Shown: positions 20,313-31,800 of the stretch, piece after piece
Layout: every line of letters starts with the position of its first letter
Numbering within the stretch: position 1 is the first letter of the stretch
The notes under the pieces: generated by a model
Told to the model about the DNA's origin: nothing
The model's input: the letters and a program-made list of their open reading frames with translations, nothing else
The model's database searches: none
Source of the DNA: Podospora pseudocomata
Taxonomy: Eukaryota > Ascomycota > Sordariomycetes > Sordariales > Podosporaceae
Direction of reading: 5' to 3'
NCBI RefSeq assembly: GCF_035222375.1
Contig: NC_085889.1
Span: 3,534,001 to 3,598,000 of the forward strand
DNA length: 64,000 nucleotides
Position numbers and translations under genes: made by a program

Positions 20313-22528
20313 ATGGGTATCCAAGGCCTTTTCCCGCTCCTCAAGTCCATCCACCGCACCACCGAGCTCAAGAAGTATGCCGGCGAGACCTTTGGTGTCG
20401 ATGGCTACGGCTGGCTCCATCGCGGTGCCATTGCCTGTGCCATTGAACTAGCCCAGGGCAAGCCCACTCGCAAGTAAGTCGTTCATTTTCCCTTTCACTG
20501 CCTGCCAGGATCGCTAACATTGTCATGAGATATGTCGACTTCGCCATGCACCGAGTCAGGATGTTCAAGTATTATGGTGTCACTCCCTATTTGGTCTTTG
20601 ACGGCGACTTTCTTCCCAGCAAGGCCAAGACTGAGTCTTCGCGTGAGCAGCGTCGTGAGCAGAGTCTAAAGACTGGCCTCGAGCTCTTGAAAGCCGGCAA
20701 ACCCTCGAAAGCCCACCTCGAGCTTCAAAAGGCCATCGACGTCACCCCGGAAATGGCTCGTCATCTCATCGAAGAACTCAAGAAAGCCGGTGTCCCGTAC
20801 CTTGTCGCCCCCTACGAAGCTGATGCCCAGCTTGTCTACCTGGAGCGTGAGGGTGTCATCAGCGGCATTGTCTCTGAGGATTCAGATATGCTGGTGTTTG
20901 GTGCGAAGCGCCTGTTGACCAAGATGGATCAGCACGGTCAGTGTGTTGAGATTCAGAGAAAAGACTTTTGTTTGGTCCGCGAGATCTCCTTGACCGGTTG
21001 GACGGATGCCGAGTTCCGGCACATGGCCATTCTCAGCGGCTGTGACTATCTGGGCGCTGTTAACAACATCGGCCTGAAGACAGCTTACCGACTGATCCGC
21101 AAGCACAAGACACCTGAGCGCATCATTCAGATGCTCAAGTTCGAGGGCAAGCACAGGGTTCCCGAGAACTACTTGGAAGAGTTCAAGCAGGCCGAACTCA
21201 CCTTTTTGCATCAGAGAGTCTTTTGCCCCAAGAAGAAAGACATCGTGTTCTTCACCGAGCCCGGACCCGCTCTCAAGGTCGATGAGATGCCCTTCATCGG
21301 TGCTCCGGTCGAGACTGAATTGGCCCGGGCCATTGCCGCCGGAGACGTCAATCCCATCACCAAGAAGCGGATCGTCCTCCCGTCGTCCTCTCGCACCTCG
21401 CCGCCGTCCCCTGGTAAGAGAAGGATCAGTCAGACCATGGCTCCGGTCACCGTGCCGACGAGAAATCCTGGCAAGCCGCCCGGCAAACCAATCAACGAGT
21501 ACTTTGCGAAGCACAAGCGGATTCCCTTGGGCGAGATGGACGCCAATTGTTTCACCAACAACAGCCAGAACAATTCGCCCAGCAACTCCCCTCGTCCAAT
21601 CGTCTTTCCTCTTCCGCGCCCATACATTGCGGGCGTGGAGGAGGCGACCCGCTCATCTCGCCGGTATGTCAATCTCGAGGCTGCCCTGGGCGGAGAACGC
21701 CGTCGGAGAAGCGAGCCTGTCTCGAACCTCCTGGCGACGTACGAGACCTCATCGAACCGCCGCAGGACCACTGGCCCGGTTGTCGACATCTTTCAGGACG
21801 GCACCCCGTCGACATCGACTACGAGGCCCCCCAAGAAAGCGCGCTTGTGTGATGACGACCTTCCCACTTTGACAGACAACAACACCCCTGTGAAGAGCAG
21901 GTTTTTCACATCTACCGAGGGAGCCGACTATATTCGGTCGGACGATTCGGTCGAGGAGGCTTTCCGCAGCATCTGCAACCAAGAGATTGTGACCGGCACC
22001 CGCATCGTTCACGGCTTGCCTTCGCCCGCGCCCAGCATGCTTTCCACATCCATGGACACGCCTTCTAGCATCGTGGGTACGCCTTCCACTGTCATGAGCA
22101 CACCCTCTAGTTCCATGAGCAAGCCCTCGGGCCTCATGAACCGGTCTTGCAACATGATGAACACACCTTCCAGCTCGAAGAGCAGCACCTCCAGCAGCTC
22201 TCAGACCCCTATTTTGACGCCTCTCCAGCGTTTGGGTTTCCAGGCTTTGCAGCGCGGGAAGCCCCGGGTCGTCTCTTCTTCGGTCCTCCAACCCACCAGG
22301 CTCTCCACGTATTCCAAGAGATCGAGCTCGCTTTCGGTCAACCCCGCCTCGATTCCTCTGCCTCGTGCTGATTTGGCCGAGATTGAGGCCCTGAGCCAGC
22401 CTGTTGGCAGCGAAGATTTGATTTTGCCCTCTAGTGATGGGGAGCTCGAGCAGGATGAGGAGGAGGGTACCAAGTATTCCAATGTTTCCAACAGCGGTTT
22501 GGATTTGTCGCGGTTCAAGTACACCTGA
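20313..22528 (+). CDS. exo1: Exonuclease 1 (Exo1), Rad2/XPG family 5' nuclease
   Basis: Two exons, 20313-20473 and 20530-22528, with a 56-bp intron, give 719 residues. It starts MGIQGLFPLLKSIHR, the conserved N-block. The metal-binding acids stand at the expected places: Asp30 (GVDGYGW), Asp78 (VFDGD), Glu150 and Asp152 (YEADAQL), Asp171 and Asp173 (SEDSDMLVF), and Asp226 (SGCDYLG). A helix-hairpin-helix follows (NNIGLKTAYRLIRKH). The catalytic half ends near residue 350. The rest is disordered and basic/Ser-rich, with repeated MxTPSS-like units near 535-580 and an acidic stretch close to the end. Exo1 resects 5' strands at double-strand breaks and excises strands in mismatch repair in the nucleus. 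All visible catalytic residues are present, so it is expected to be active. Confidence 0.96.
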
Positions 22529-23219
22529 ACTGTACGAGCTATGAAGCTATCTGTGCACAGCGCTGGCGTTTGGGGGTTTGGCTCTCCCATTTTTTATTTT
22601 GAAGGGGGGGGGGGCTGGGTTTTGGGTCGGGACAAGAAAGTAAGGCTAGGGTTGTCATGACATCGGAACAAAACATGGCCAGGCGTAGAAGGGCACGAAG
22701 TAAAGTATTTTTTAAACAAGGTTAAAGACTATGGGTAAAAGGGCGTTTGTAGTCAGCATCAGCATACACATGTATGGCGTTCATATAGTTTTAGTTTTTG
22801 GTTTTTTCTTGAGGTGTGGTCTTAGAGAGGCAGCAGGGGAGTGTGGTCAAAATGTAAGAGATAGGTGAATATCAAAGAAAACATCGAAAAAATATTCTTC
22901 AGTCCCATTGTGACTTGTGAGATGGAAGAGTTGAGGCGTGAGATGAGGCTCTCACCCAATGCCAAGACGCCAATATTCACCGCCCGGCAGAACATCTGCA
23001 CGAAATGTGGGGGAAGGGACGGGAGCTCCACATTGACCCAAAAAAATCAACGGCGATAAAAATCTCCCCAGACTGCCCACTTCACCCATTTTTCCCACGA
23101 GCCGCCTTGCAACAACGACTGCCCCTCCCCCAGACAATTCATCTGCTGGGATTTCCTGACCGCGACTCTCCCCGAGCTATCGCCACTGTCACTGTCAATA
23201 AATCAACAGCGCAAAAAAG
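22529..23219. other. Intergenic region between exo1 and rrp14
   Basis: 3' region of exo1 and promoter of rrp14, same strand. A G run of about 11 lies near 22601. GGCTAGGGTT near 22644 is a one-mismatch TTAGGG-type motif about 570 bp before the rrp14 ATG, which I consider too weak to call. Confidence 0.5.
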
Positions 23220-24946
23220 ATGGCGGACGAAGAATTGCAGGTACGCAAAGCACCTACCACGGACCAGTTGGGGCCAAGCCCGCGAATCTATCTCTAACCC
23301 CCATCTCTTTGTCTCTCTAGGAGCGTCTCCGCGGCAACTCCCAGGCCTTCAACAGCTTGTTGTCGCTCATCCCCGGAACACTGTACTATGGGGAGGATAC
23401 CAGTGTACGTGGCCTCCCTTTCTTGTCTTGATTTATTTCCTGCCCTGAGCCGAGCTGACCTGCGTCTTCTCCCGCGCAACAGGATCAGTGGAAGAAGAAG
23501 AAGCAGACCAAGGAGGAAGCCCGGGCCGCCAAGCGCAACAAGTTGGACCCCGACAGTGAACGTCACCGGAACGCCAAGGATCTCATGGAGGAGAAGGCGC
23601 GCAACAAGCGCAAGCTGAAGGAGCTCGAGGATGAGGACGATAGCCACAACTCCAACGACGAGGACGACGACTTTGAGATTGAGGGTATCGAGAAAGAGAA
23701 GCCGCTCGAGGGGTTGAAGAGAAAGGATACACCCGCCGCCAAGGAGGAAGAGGACGAGTCGCCTGTCAAGAAGCAAAAGGTCGTCGCCGAGGAGCCAGCC
23801 GTCGGGCAAACCCCTAGCAAAGATGCGGCCACGAAGGAATCCAAGAAGTCTGCGAAGAAGCAAAAGAAGGAGGAGGCCAAGAGGTTAAAGATGGAAGCGG
23901 CTGCACCAAGCAAGGCTGTTACCAAGAGGGATGAGGAGCCCGCTGTTCGGGAATCTACCGAAGCCCCCGACAGCGATGGCGAGGATGACGAAATGGTTCC
24001 TATTGATGTTTCTGGTCTGGTCACAAAGGAGGACGACAACACGTCAGAAACCACGAGAGATACCCCGGCGTCCGACGCCGCCAGAACCGACTCTTTAGCC
24101 GCTAGCAGCACGACTTCCATCTCCTCGGCCGTTCCACCGTCCGAAAGGCCGAAGGGTCTCAAAACTCCAGCTAACCCGGAAAACATTGCGAAACTTAAGG
24201 AGAAGCTCAATGCCAAGCTCCTCAGCCTGAAGATCGCGCGCAAGGCGGCCGACTCGGAAGGAAATGCGATCAAGAACAAGGAAGACCTCCTCGAAGCGCG
24301 GAGAAAACTCGCGCTCAAGCGTAAGGAGCGCAAGAACGAGATGCGCAAGCAGGCCAAGATTGAGGAGGAAAAGAAGAGGGAAGCTGCCCTCGCCACAGCC
24401 CGGGACTCGCCCGCGCTGTCCTCGTTCCTCCAAGAAGACGACAATGTCGAGACAAACTTTGCCTTTGGCCGCCTTCGCTTCTCGGACGGCACTCAGCTCT
24501 CTCACGACGCCGCTTATGAAAAGACACCCGGCTCCGCCAAGAAGAAGGGCCCCTCGGACCCGAAGACTGCGCTTTTGAAGCTGGAGAACCAGAAGAAGAG
24601 GATCGCCAACTTGCCGGAGGAGAAGCAGAAGCAGGTGATTGAGCAGGAGGCTTGGCTGGCGGCGAGGAAGAGGGCGGAGGGGGAGAAGGTGATTGACAAT
24701 GAGGCGCTGCTCAAGAAGGCGATCAAGCGGAAGGAGAAGGGAAAGAAGAAGAGCGAGAAGGAGTGGAAGGAGAGGAAGGAGGGGGTGCAGAAGAGCATTC
24801 ATGACAGGCAGAAGAAGAGGGAGGAGAATTTGCAGAAGAGGAAAGATGAGAAGATGGCGAATAGGAGGGGAAAGGGGAAGGGGAAGAAGGGGAAGGGGGT
24901 GCAGACTAAGAAGAAGGGGGGGAGGCCGGGGTTTGAGGGGAAGTAG
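23220..24946 (+). CDS. rrp14: Rrp14/SURF6 ribosomal RNA processing protein
   Basis: Three exons, 23220-23240, 23321-23404 and 23483-24946, give 522 residues; both introns fall between codons. The N-terminal module ERLRGNSQAFNSLLSLIP and YYGEDTSDQWKKKKQTKEEA fits the Rrp14 N-terminal domain. The middle is a highly charged Lys/Glu/Asp-rich disordered region. The C-terminal ~230 residues carry the SURF6 signatures: NFAFGRLRF, LLKLENQKKRIANLPEEKQ, EAWLAARKRAEGEKVIDNEA and KKSEKEWKERKEGVQKS. A very basic Gly/Lys tail ends the protein. SURF6/Rrp14 is nucleolar and needed for both ribosomal subunits in yeast. The first exon encodes only seven residues (MADEELQ); the start is supported by frame and by the strong downstream homology. 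Confidence 0.94.
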
Positions 24947-26083
24947 GAGGGGTTCTGCAGGGCTGGGCGATGTTGGGGTGCAGCAGCAGGGATCAAAACA
25001 AGCGGGTTTGAGTGTTTTTTCTTGGGGGGAAATTCGGCTGTTTTTGTTTTTGGTTTGGGCGTCTAGGGGTTGCTTATGTATATATGCTCTTTTTGGTTCT
25101 TCTCTGTCCTGTTCCGCTGTTTGGGCTTTTTTGCTTGCATTGTTTGAGTGGCATCAAACATGGGTATAGGTGAAGGGGAAGGAGGTGAAAAGTGGAAAGG
25201 GGAGCGAGAAAAACACACTTGTCCGGTCGGCTGGCGTTGTTGATATATATCCTCGGAAACAGGCGTGTAGGCAGGCAAAAAGGAAAAGAATGATGTAACT
25301 CTCCTTTGGAATTCCCCAGTCAATGTCCAGGTCAAGTCTTTTTTTTTTTTTTTTTTTTTTTTTGGTTTTTGGAAAAACGTTAATTAAAAAGAAACTAAAC
25401 AGACAGACAGACCATACATATCATGACAACCTTTGGAACAAAACAAACAAACATGAAAAACTCCAATTTTTGCTCCCTACCAAAGCCAACTACAACCTAC
25501 CAACCTACCTTACCTACCAGCCTCCACCCAGCCAGACAAGTTTCATTTCCCGTCTTGTTTTTCCAGCGCATTGCAAACAACAAGCCAGAAAAAAAAAGAG
25601 CAGCATTCAATAGTATAAAAAAAACATACAAAAACCTAAACTTTAAAGTAAAGAAAAAAAAATAAAAAGGTGGTATAGCCCACGGCAGCAGTCCAAACCA
25701 AACAAACAGAATTCTAAAATAAATAAAAAAATAAAAAAGCGCTTTCCTGCCTGCCCCTTTTCTGCTTGTTGTCTGTCTGTCTGCCACCTACCGTTCCACC
25801 ACCCCTTACATTACGTATCGTTTGACATGGTAATTTGTCACCCTCCACCCCCTCTTCCCCAGCTGAATATCTCCATCCCCCATTCAGACCCAATGTTTTT
25901 GTAGCCTGTCCCCCCTTGCTTCCCTGCCCGTTTCCAGATTCCAGATTTCTACCCAGCCCCAGCGGTCCAGCTTTGGTAACCGACATCGTCGACCGCATCG
26001 CTGCGTGTTGAACTTCCACATGTCGAATGCTGGATGCTGTTGTCGTTGTTCTCACAGCCCAAGCCTCCCACCAAACCAACAAA
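24947..26083. other. Intergenic region between convergent rrp14 and vps74
   Basis: 3' ends of both genes, T- and A-rich. A T tract of about 25 bases lies at 25338-25363. Several A/T homopolymers occur at 25590-25740. No gene recognised. Confidence 0.55.
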
Positions 26084-27349
26084 CTAAAGCAGCGAATCCA
26101 ACCTCGTAAAAACGCACAAACAAGCCGCCACAACCTCGAGCTGCAGCTCCTTGTCCTTTGCCTTGTTTACTTCCTATTGTAACCCCTGTCAGCATATCAT
26201 CCCCCAATCTCCCCCCTCACCCCAAGTGTACTCACCTCCGTAATAACCCCCGGCAGATTCTCCCCAATATCATTCCTCACCGCCCCCCTCCCAAACGGCC
26301 ACTGGCTGTACTCGGCCAGCAGCTCATCCGTCTGGTTAAACGCCTTCTCCCTCGCCTCGTGCCCCAGCGTGCTCAGCGCGTTCTCCAGCACGTTCGCCGC
26401 GTACGCCGCGCACACCATCGCCACCGTCCTCAAGTACCTAAATTCCAGCCCCTCCGGCAGCCACTGCGAATTGTTCAGCACCACCGTCCGCTGCGTCAAC
26501 ACGTTGCGCACCCGCCTGCGGATCTCCTCCTTGGCGCCCCCGTCCACGACGGGGTGGGTCGCCATGTCAAACAGCAAAAAGTTGCGCTTTTCGGTGCGGA
26601 GGATGCCCTTATCCACGAGGCCCTTGGCGAGCCGCTCGCGGACTTGTTTGAGTTGATAGCCGATTTTCATTAGGTTCCATGTTTCGCCTTTTTGTGGCGG
26701 TCATTGTTAGTATTCGTGACAAAAAGGGAGAAAGAAAGAACGGGGGATGTAAAATTTACCAGACATGAGGTCAATCCAACTGCTCACGCTCATCTTCTCA
26801 CTGCTCTTCATCATCTTGAGCGCCTCGTCCAGCAGCACCTCCCCCGTCAACGTGTCATCCACCACCTCAATCACCCTGTCCGGCAGCGGGAGGTTCCTCC
26901 TCGAAGGGTTCTTTTGCATCGAGATCCTCCCGCGAAAGGCAAGCTCGAGGACGATGCAGCCGCGGAGGGCGTACGAGATGTTGTCGTTCCAGAAGGAGAG
27001 GTAACCCTACCACACCCGACGACAAATCAGTCAACCACCCACCACCACTGCTTTGTTATTGGGGGGGAGGGGGAAAACATACCTGCTTATCCTTCAACCC
27101 AAGCAGCAACACCTCCTCCATCAGCGTCAACTTGGGCTGCTTCGACCTCTCGGCGCTCTCCGAGATGTCGCGGGGGTCAAACGCAATCCGGTGACCGTTC
27201 TCCCCCGATTCGTAGGAAGTTTCTGGGCCGCCGCCGCCGCCCGACGAGTTGCGGCCGCTGTCTTCTGTCGGGGTGGATGCGCCGCCCGTGGCACCGGCTC
27301 CGGCGGGGGGGCCGCCTCTCCGGCGCGTTAGGCCTGATGTGGTTGACAT
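26084..27349 (-). CDS. vps74: Vps74/GOLPH3, Golgi PI4P effector
   Basis: Four exons, 27349-27083, 27006-26760, 26687-26236 and 26173-26084, give 351 residues against about 345 in yeast. The N-terminal tail contains an Arg cluster (TRRRGG) of the kind that contacts COPI. The folded part has LTLMEEVLLLGLKDKQGYLS, FWNDNISYALRGCIVLELAF, GETWNLMKIGYQLKQVRERL and KRNFLLFDMATHPV, all close to the GPP34 family pattern. The last exon encodes the C-terminal helix ending FTRLDSLL. Vps74/GOLPH3 binds PI4P on the Golgi and retains glycosyltransferases by linking them to COPI coats. In filamentous fungi this would affect cell-wall mannosylation. The leader directly before the ATG is a poly-C then poly-A run. 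All exon joins agree in phase. Confidence 0.95.
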
Positions 27350-28518
27350 TTTTTTTTTGGGGGGGGGGGGGGGTGTTTCGGTTTGTCTGTCTATGCTACG
27401 TAGTATTTGTAGAATATTATGTGGATCGGTGGTTCGTCGGCCGTGAGAGACTGTTGTTGGTCTTCTTCTGTGGAAGCAAAAGAAATTCGACCGCTTTGCC
27501 TTCGTTGCTCCGGAGGCGGTGGGTGGGTAGTGTAGTGTAGTGTAAATGGGGAGGAGGGGAGGCCTAGATTGGTCCGAGAGTGAAATTCGCGATTGGTTTA
27601 CTCGGTTGCTGATTGGGTCTTCGTAGAAAGCTTGCTAGCTATCAGAATTACCGCCCCGTTTTGAGACTGGAAGAGAATGGAGACCAATGTATCAATGTCG
27701 TCGTTGTCGTCGTCGGTGCGGTGGTGGTCGAGCCGATCAATGGAACAAGCGGGCGGTCGTTTCCGCGCGTCTCTCTCTCACTCTCGGTCGGGAAGCTCTG
27801 GGACGAGAGAAAGCGGAACGGCTCCTGGTTTGGCTTTCTTGGAATTGCGCAGCGGGCTTGCTTGGCAGGGTTGCGCCAGGCTTGAGGGGGGGGGAAGGGT
27901 CCAATTCGTCTTCTTGGAGAATCAAAATATCTTTGGACCGAGTCGATCGTTTTGTGATCAAGAAACTCGAGCAATACAAATATCCCTTGTGTCTCGAGGG
28001 CAATCTTGTCAGATGGCTCCCAGATTTGTGCTCTCCTCCCTTTTTGCTGCAGCTGCCTTTTCCCCTCAGGCTCAGCAACTGGCAAAAGGGGTTTAGGACG
28101 CCTGGCCGATAACGATAACAGGTGGCCTGTCAGCCTCACGAGCTCCAATGCGCTCCGTGCGTTGCTGCACTGCATGGTCTTTGTGACCTGGGCTGTGCCG
28201 CAAGTTGATGCCTGGCGCCAAGGTATAACTACGGTTAGGGTTCGGGTTTGGCGCGACAAATACGAAGAAAAAAGTATAATTCCCAAGTGCTCTACTGTAG
28301 ATGTTCCCAATGCGCCTCCAAAGTTGTATGCATGTATATGGCCCCTTATATCATCCCCCATCTGTCCTCTGTCTTCCCCATCCCCCATCCCCCATCATGC
28401 CCACTGTAGAAACGCCCTGGCCCCGTCCGCCAGTCCCAAAAAATCAGCTATGCAAGTGAACGAGTGTTGCTCCCTGTGTGGTTACGCTATCATGTATCAT
28501 TCCATTCCTGCCCCATCA
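27350..28518. other. Intergenic region between vps74 and the OSBP gene
   Basis: Promoter and leader of vps74, then the 3' end of the OSBP gene. Next to the vps74 ATG is a G run of about 15 and a T run (plus strand). GGTTAGGGTT stands at about 28234-28243. Frames are open in several registers because of GC-rich composition, including one of 246 codons on the minus strand that I reject. Confidence 0.5.
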
Positions 28519-30130
28519 TTAAAGAATGCCATCCATGTCCCAGTTGCCAGCTTGGGCCCGCCTCAGCACCTCTCTGCCCTTTTCTGTGAGCGAAGGCTTA
28601 CCGGCCTTATCAGTAGCCTGCTCAAAGAATACCGGCGTCCAGGTCTCTCCCTTCTTCTCTCGCTCCCGAGCCTTCTCACGTTGGGCCTCCTCAAGCTCCT
28701 GTTTGACTGTTGTAGCCTTGCCAAATTGCTTGGCATGAATCGCCTTGGTGACTTCACTCCAAAGCTGAAGAGACTCGTTGGGGAGCTGCTTCTCAACAGG
28801 CGGGAGGACCTTTGGCGCCACACTCAATGGAGCAACATCAATGATGGTAATCTGCCGCTCTGGAGGGTGGGATTCCTAGTTGCGTGTTAGTCTCCCAAAC
28901 ACCCAGTTTGAGCCATGTATGCAAATACTCACCAGAGGCTTGTTTCCAACAGTAAAGACAATCTTTTCTTTCCACGCGCCTCCAAGACGAATGAGGATAT
29001 CCTCTACCGGTACGTCCTTTATTTGAGTCTTGTTGTCGTTTTCAGGATCATAGCGGAAGATGATGCCCTCCATTTTGTTGGTTGTCCGGCCAAGCCAGCC
29101 GTCATTATAGTATCGGAGGATGGCCTTGAGCTTGGTCTCAGGGCATGTGATGTAGCACATATCACCAACACTCACGCTCAAAGCGCCCGTCAGAATACCG
29201 CCCAGATGAGCGGCCGGGTGGGTGAGCTGGTATGTCTCATGATCTCGGCGGTCCACCGTGATGAAGATACCCAGATTGTGCTCGCCGGGCATAACCTTGA
29301 TGGAGGTACCGGTGAACTTGGCTGTAATCTGGTCGAAGCCCTTGGCATGAAGGCCCTTTTCGGGGCAATCAATGTAGAAAGCGCTGACTGGAGGGTGATG
29401 AGAGGTCTGCTCTGTCAGGTAGGAAATCCTCACTGGCTTTGTAGGGTTGGCTGCCGACTGAGTGACTGATACGGTGGAGGCTGCCCGAGGGTCGCTGGAG
29501 CCAAGCCCTGCTGGGATGGCAGACTTGGCAGACTTCATACTAGAAGAGCTACTCCCTGGTGGACTCTTTCTGAGTGCCGAAGTGTCGATTCTCGGAGCAT
29601 CATCCTCAGTTTCCCAGTTACACTGCCACCTATCAGCAAAGTCCACGATCTCTCCCAACATCAAAGTCAACCTACCCGAAAGAACTCGCCCAAGCAAGAG
29701 TTGTAGGGCTTGCACGGCTTCCCCTTGGCATATTTCAAATCCTTGGTGAACCAGAATCGTAACACCTCGAGCATGCGATCTACAGGCTCATCGGCGGTTC
29801 CAATCGCGGCGAAAGCACTCGGGGAATCGAGGTAGTTCCAGTATTCAAGGTTTGGTGTAGGCTCGAGAAGCTGGGAGGGCAGCGAGAATCGAACGGCAGC
29901 GAGATCAGACACGCCGATAAACCTGTTGAAGGTGTGTGGTGTGAGCCAAATGTCACCGCCGGTCTTGGGACTCTAAGTTCCATATCGACACAGTCCATGT
30001 TTCATACTCACTTCTTCAAAATGCCAATAAAGGTCTTGAGCTTCGATCCGTCGCTCACATGGTCCTCACCGGCGTTGGCATCGGCAGGTGTCGCCGCCGA
30101 AGACGGAGCGGACGAGAACCAGCCAGACAT
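28519..30130 (-). CDS. Oxysterol-binding protein-related protein (Kes1/Osh-type, no PH domain)
   Basis: Four exons, 30130-30012, 29922-29676, 29622-28933 and 28875-28519, give 470 residues. The ORP fingerprint EQTSHHPP lies at residues 193-200. Earlier comes the KPYNSCLGEFF motif, which is continued correctly (FFRCNWE) only when the second intron ends at GGCAG. An N-terminal lid-like segment precedes it (DGSKLKTFIGILKKFIGVSDL). There is no PH domain or ankyrin repeat, so it is a short Kes1/Osh4-like type. A Ser-rich insert of about 50 residues lies between the CNWE and EQTSHHPP strands. Family members move sterols and PI4P between membranes. Together with Vps74 next to it, two PI4P-linked Golgi proteins sit side by side; chance placement is likely. 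The C-terminus is a charged helix common to the family. Confidence 0.94.
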
Positions 30131-31359
30131 GATGTAGATGCTGTCACTGTTCAGTCCCTAGACCTTCCTCCACACAGCGCGCGCGGTTCGATGAAGAGAC
30201 GGTAGGTTATCCAGGGACTCTTCGATGATGGGTCGAGCAAGTGTCAACGGTATTTGGGATATGGTGGAGGGCAAAGCGAGCCAAGTTCGTTCGAAGATTG
30301 TTTTAGGGTAGAATTCGAGGTTCAAAGGGCCAGGCTAGTGATGCACCCGGTGGGCGGTGGGCTAGCGTTGCTGGGGGATCCGTCGAGTCAGCCAATGCGG
30401 GAGGCCGGGCGCCACTTCGCGGTGATAAGCCGGGGGCCAGGAGCACTGCTGATAAGGAATTTCGATGCGGGGCAAAACCGCCTTCCAGCTTTTTAATGTG
30501 TTTTAAAGTTGCGGCCAACGTTTGTGTTTATGCTGTGCCATGCCCGTTCACCAGGCGGTCCTTGCTCGAATCTTTTCAGCTATGGCCTTCCTCAGGACCA
30601 GCGGACCAGCGGGCTGGGAAGAGGGGGCAGATAAAGGTCAAGAGGCCACCCAGAAACATGCCAGTTCAATTCCAACCGAACCCCTCGAGTGAAACCCCAA
30701 GGCCTCGGTTACCTAGAAATGGGAGCTTTCCAGCCAATCAGAGCCCAGGGTTTGAACCACGGGCGTCACCAAGATGCTAATGACTACCTCGACAGTGTTC
30801 AGATAACACGGTGATGCCGCCTTGCGCCATCTATCTAGACTCTTCTAACGCTCTCTTGGCGAGTGGTTGGGGAACGTGGGAGCAAGGAAGAGCTGGTGAA
30901 TTATTTTGGACATAGCTGAGACTCATCCGACCTTCAATACCAGGGGTCCAGCTGGTAGAACACGACATCACGGTTACACAGATAGGTGCGGGATCCTGCT
31001 GCAACGAAGAAAAGGTACCGACTTTTGTATGGATGTTGGCCTGCGACAATATGAAGATGTACATGAGCTGTGTTCTCTTTCCTCCGGCCGTTGCTACTCA
31101 ACGCTCAGCTATGCGACCACACTCAAGCCTTCAACACGATGCTCAGCCAGATCCAACGACAATATTTTGACTTCTGAATGGACCATTCAACGATACAACA
31201 ACCCGCTGCTCATGTGAGCCATTGCGAGCTACATCAACACCGTCTTACAAGGAAGGTCGCTTCTCTGATTGCCTAGTCTAGATCCGTCTGACACCACGGC
31301 TGACCATTTACGAAGCAGATTCCCTATGAGTCCAAGAACTTCTTCAAGCAAGTATTAAA

Positions 31360-31800
31360 ATGTCTGAAGTAGCGTATCTAGCAACAACTGTCCTCGTTCT
31401 CAGAGATGTCTTCCAAAGTCCTCTGAACCACGAGTAAAAGCACTCGAGGTACCTGGAGCCCCTGACCCATCTTCGAAACCTCGATGACCTGGTGCAGACA
31501 GTCGAGATCCGCTGAATATCAAATATATTCAGTATAGCGCGGCTTGATTTATTGCTCCGAATGGTCGCCAGCCAGCCCTGTGTAGCCGGAAGAGCCTTGA
31601 CGCATTACATATGCGGATTCTGTCTTCGGCCACAATATCCTCTTTGACGATCAGACAGGTGTGATTGTCCTGTCCTCTTTTTGATAGAAATACCATTGTC
31701 TCTTCCTCTCCAATATCGACCAGACCATAGATGGAAATCTACGGTTGCCAACTCTTATACCTAGAATAATCTACAGCTCGCTTATACTAAACTGAACTAC
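31360..31800 (+). pseudogene. Possible decayed coding segment
   Basis: One plus-strand frame begins with an ATG and reads for some distance as plausible protein (for example YLEPLTHLRNLDDLV), but it is interrupted by several stops and no intron placement restores it. Family unknown. It may be a relic of a host gene, of a mobile element, or a chance pattern. Low confidence. Confidence 0.2.

Noticed and set aside
28234-28243. GGTTAGGGTT as a possible telomerase RNA template or interstitial telomere repeat
   Set aside because: Only one and a half units, with no other telomerase-RNA feature visible; a search of the whole genome for template plus conserved pseudoknot would be needed.
27648-28388. 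246-codon minus-strand frame with an ATG between vps74 and the OSBP gene
   Set aside because: Two plus-strand frames over the same bases are also open, no domain or plausible protein pattern is visible, and it lies where the vps74 promoter must be.
30720-30790. tRNA-like B box (GGTTCAAACCC) on the minus strand
   Set aside because: The T-stem pairs poorly, and no A box, anticodon arm or acceptor stem can be built around it.
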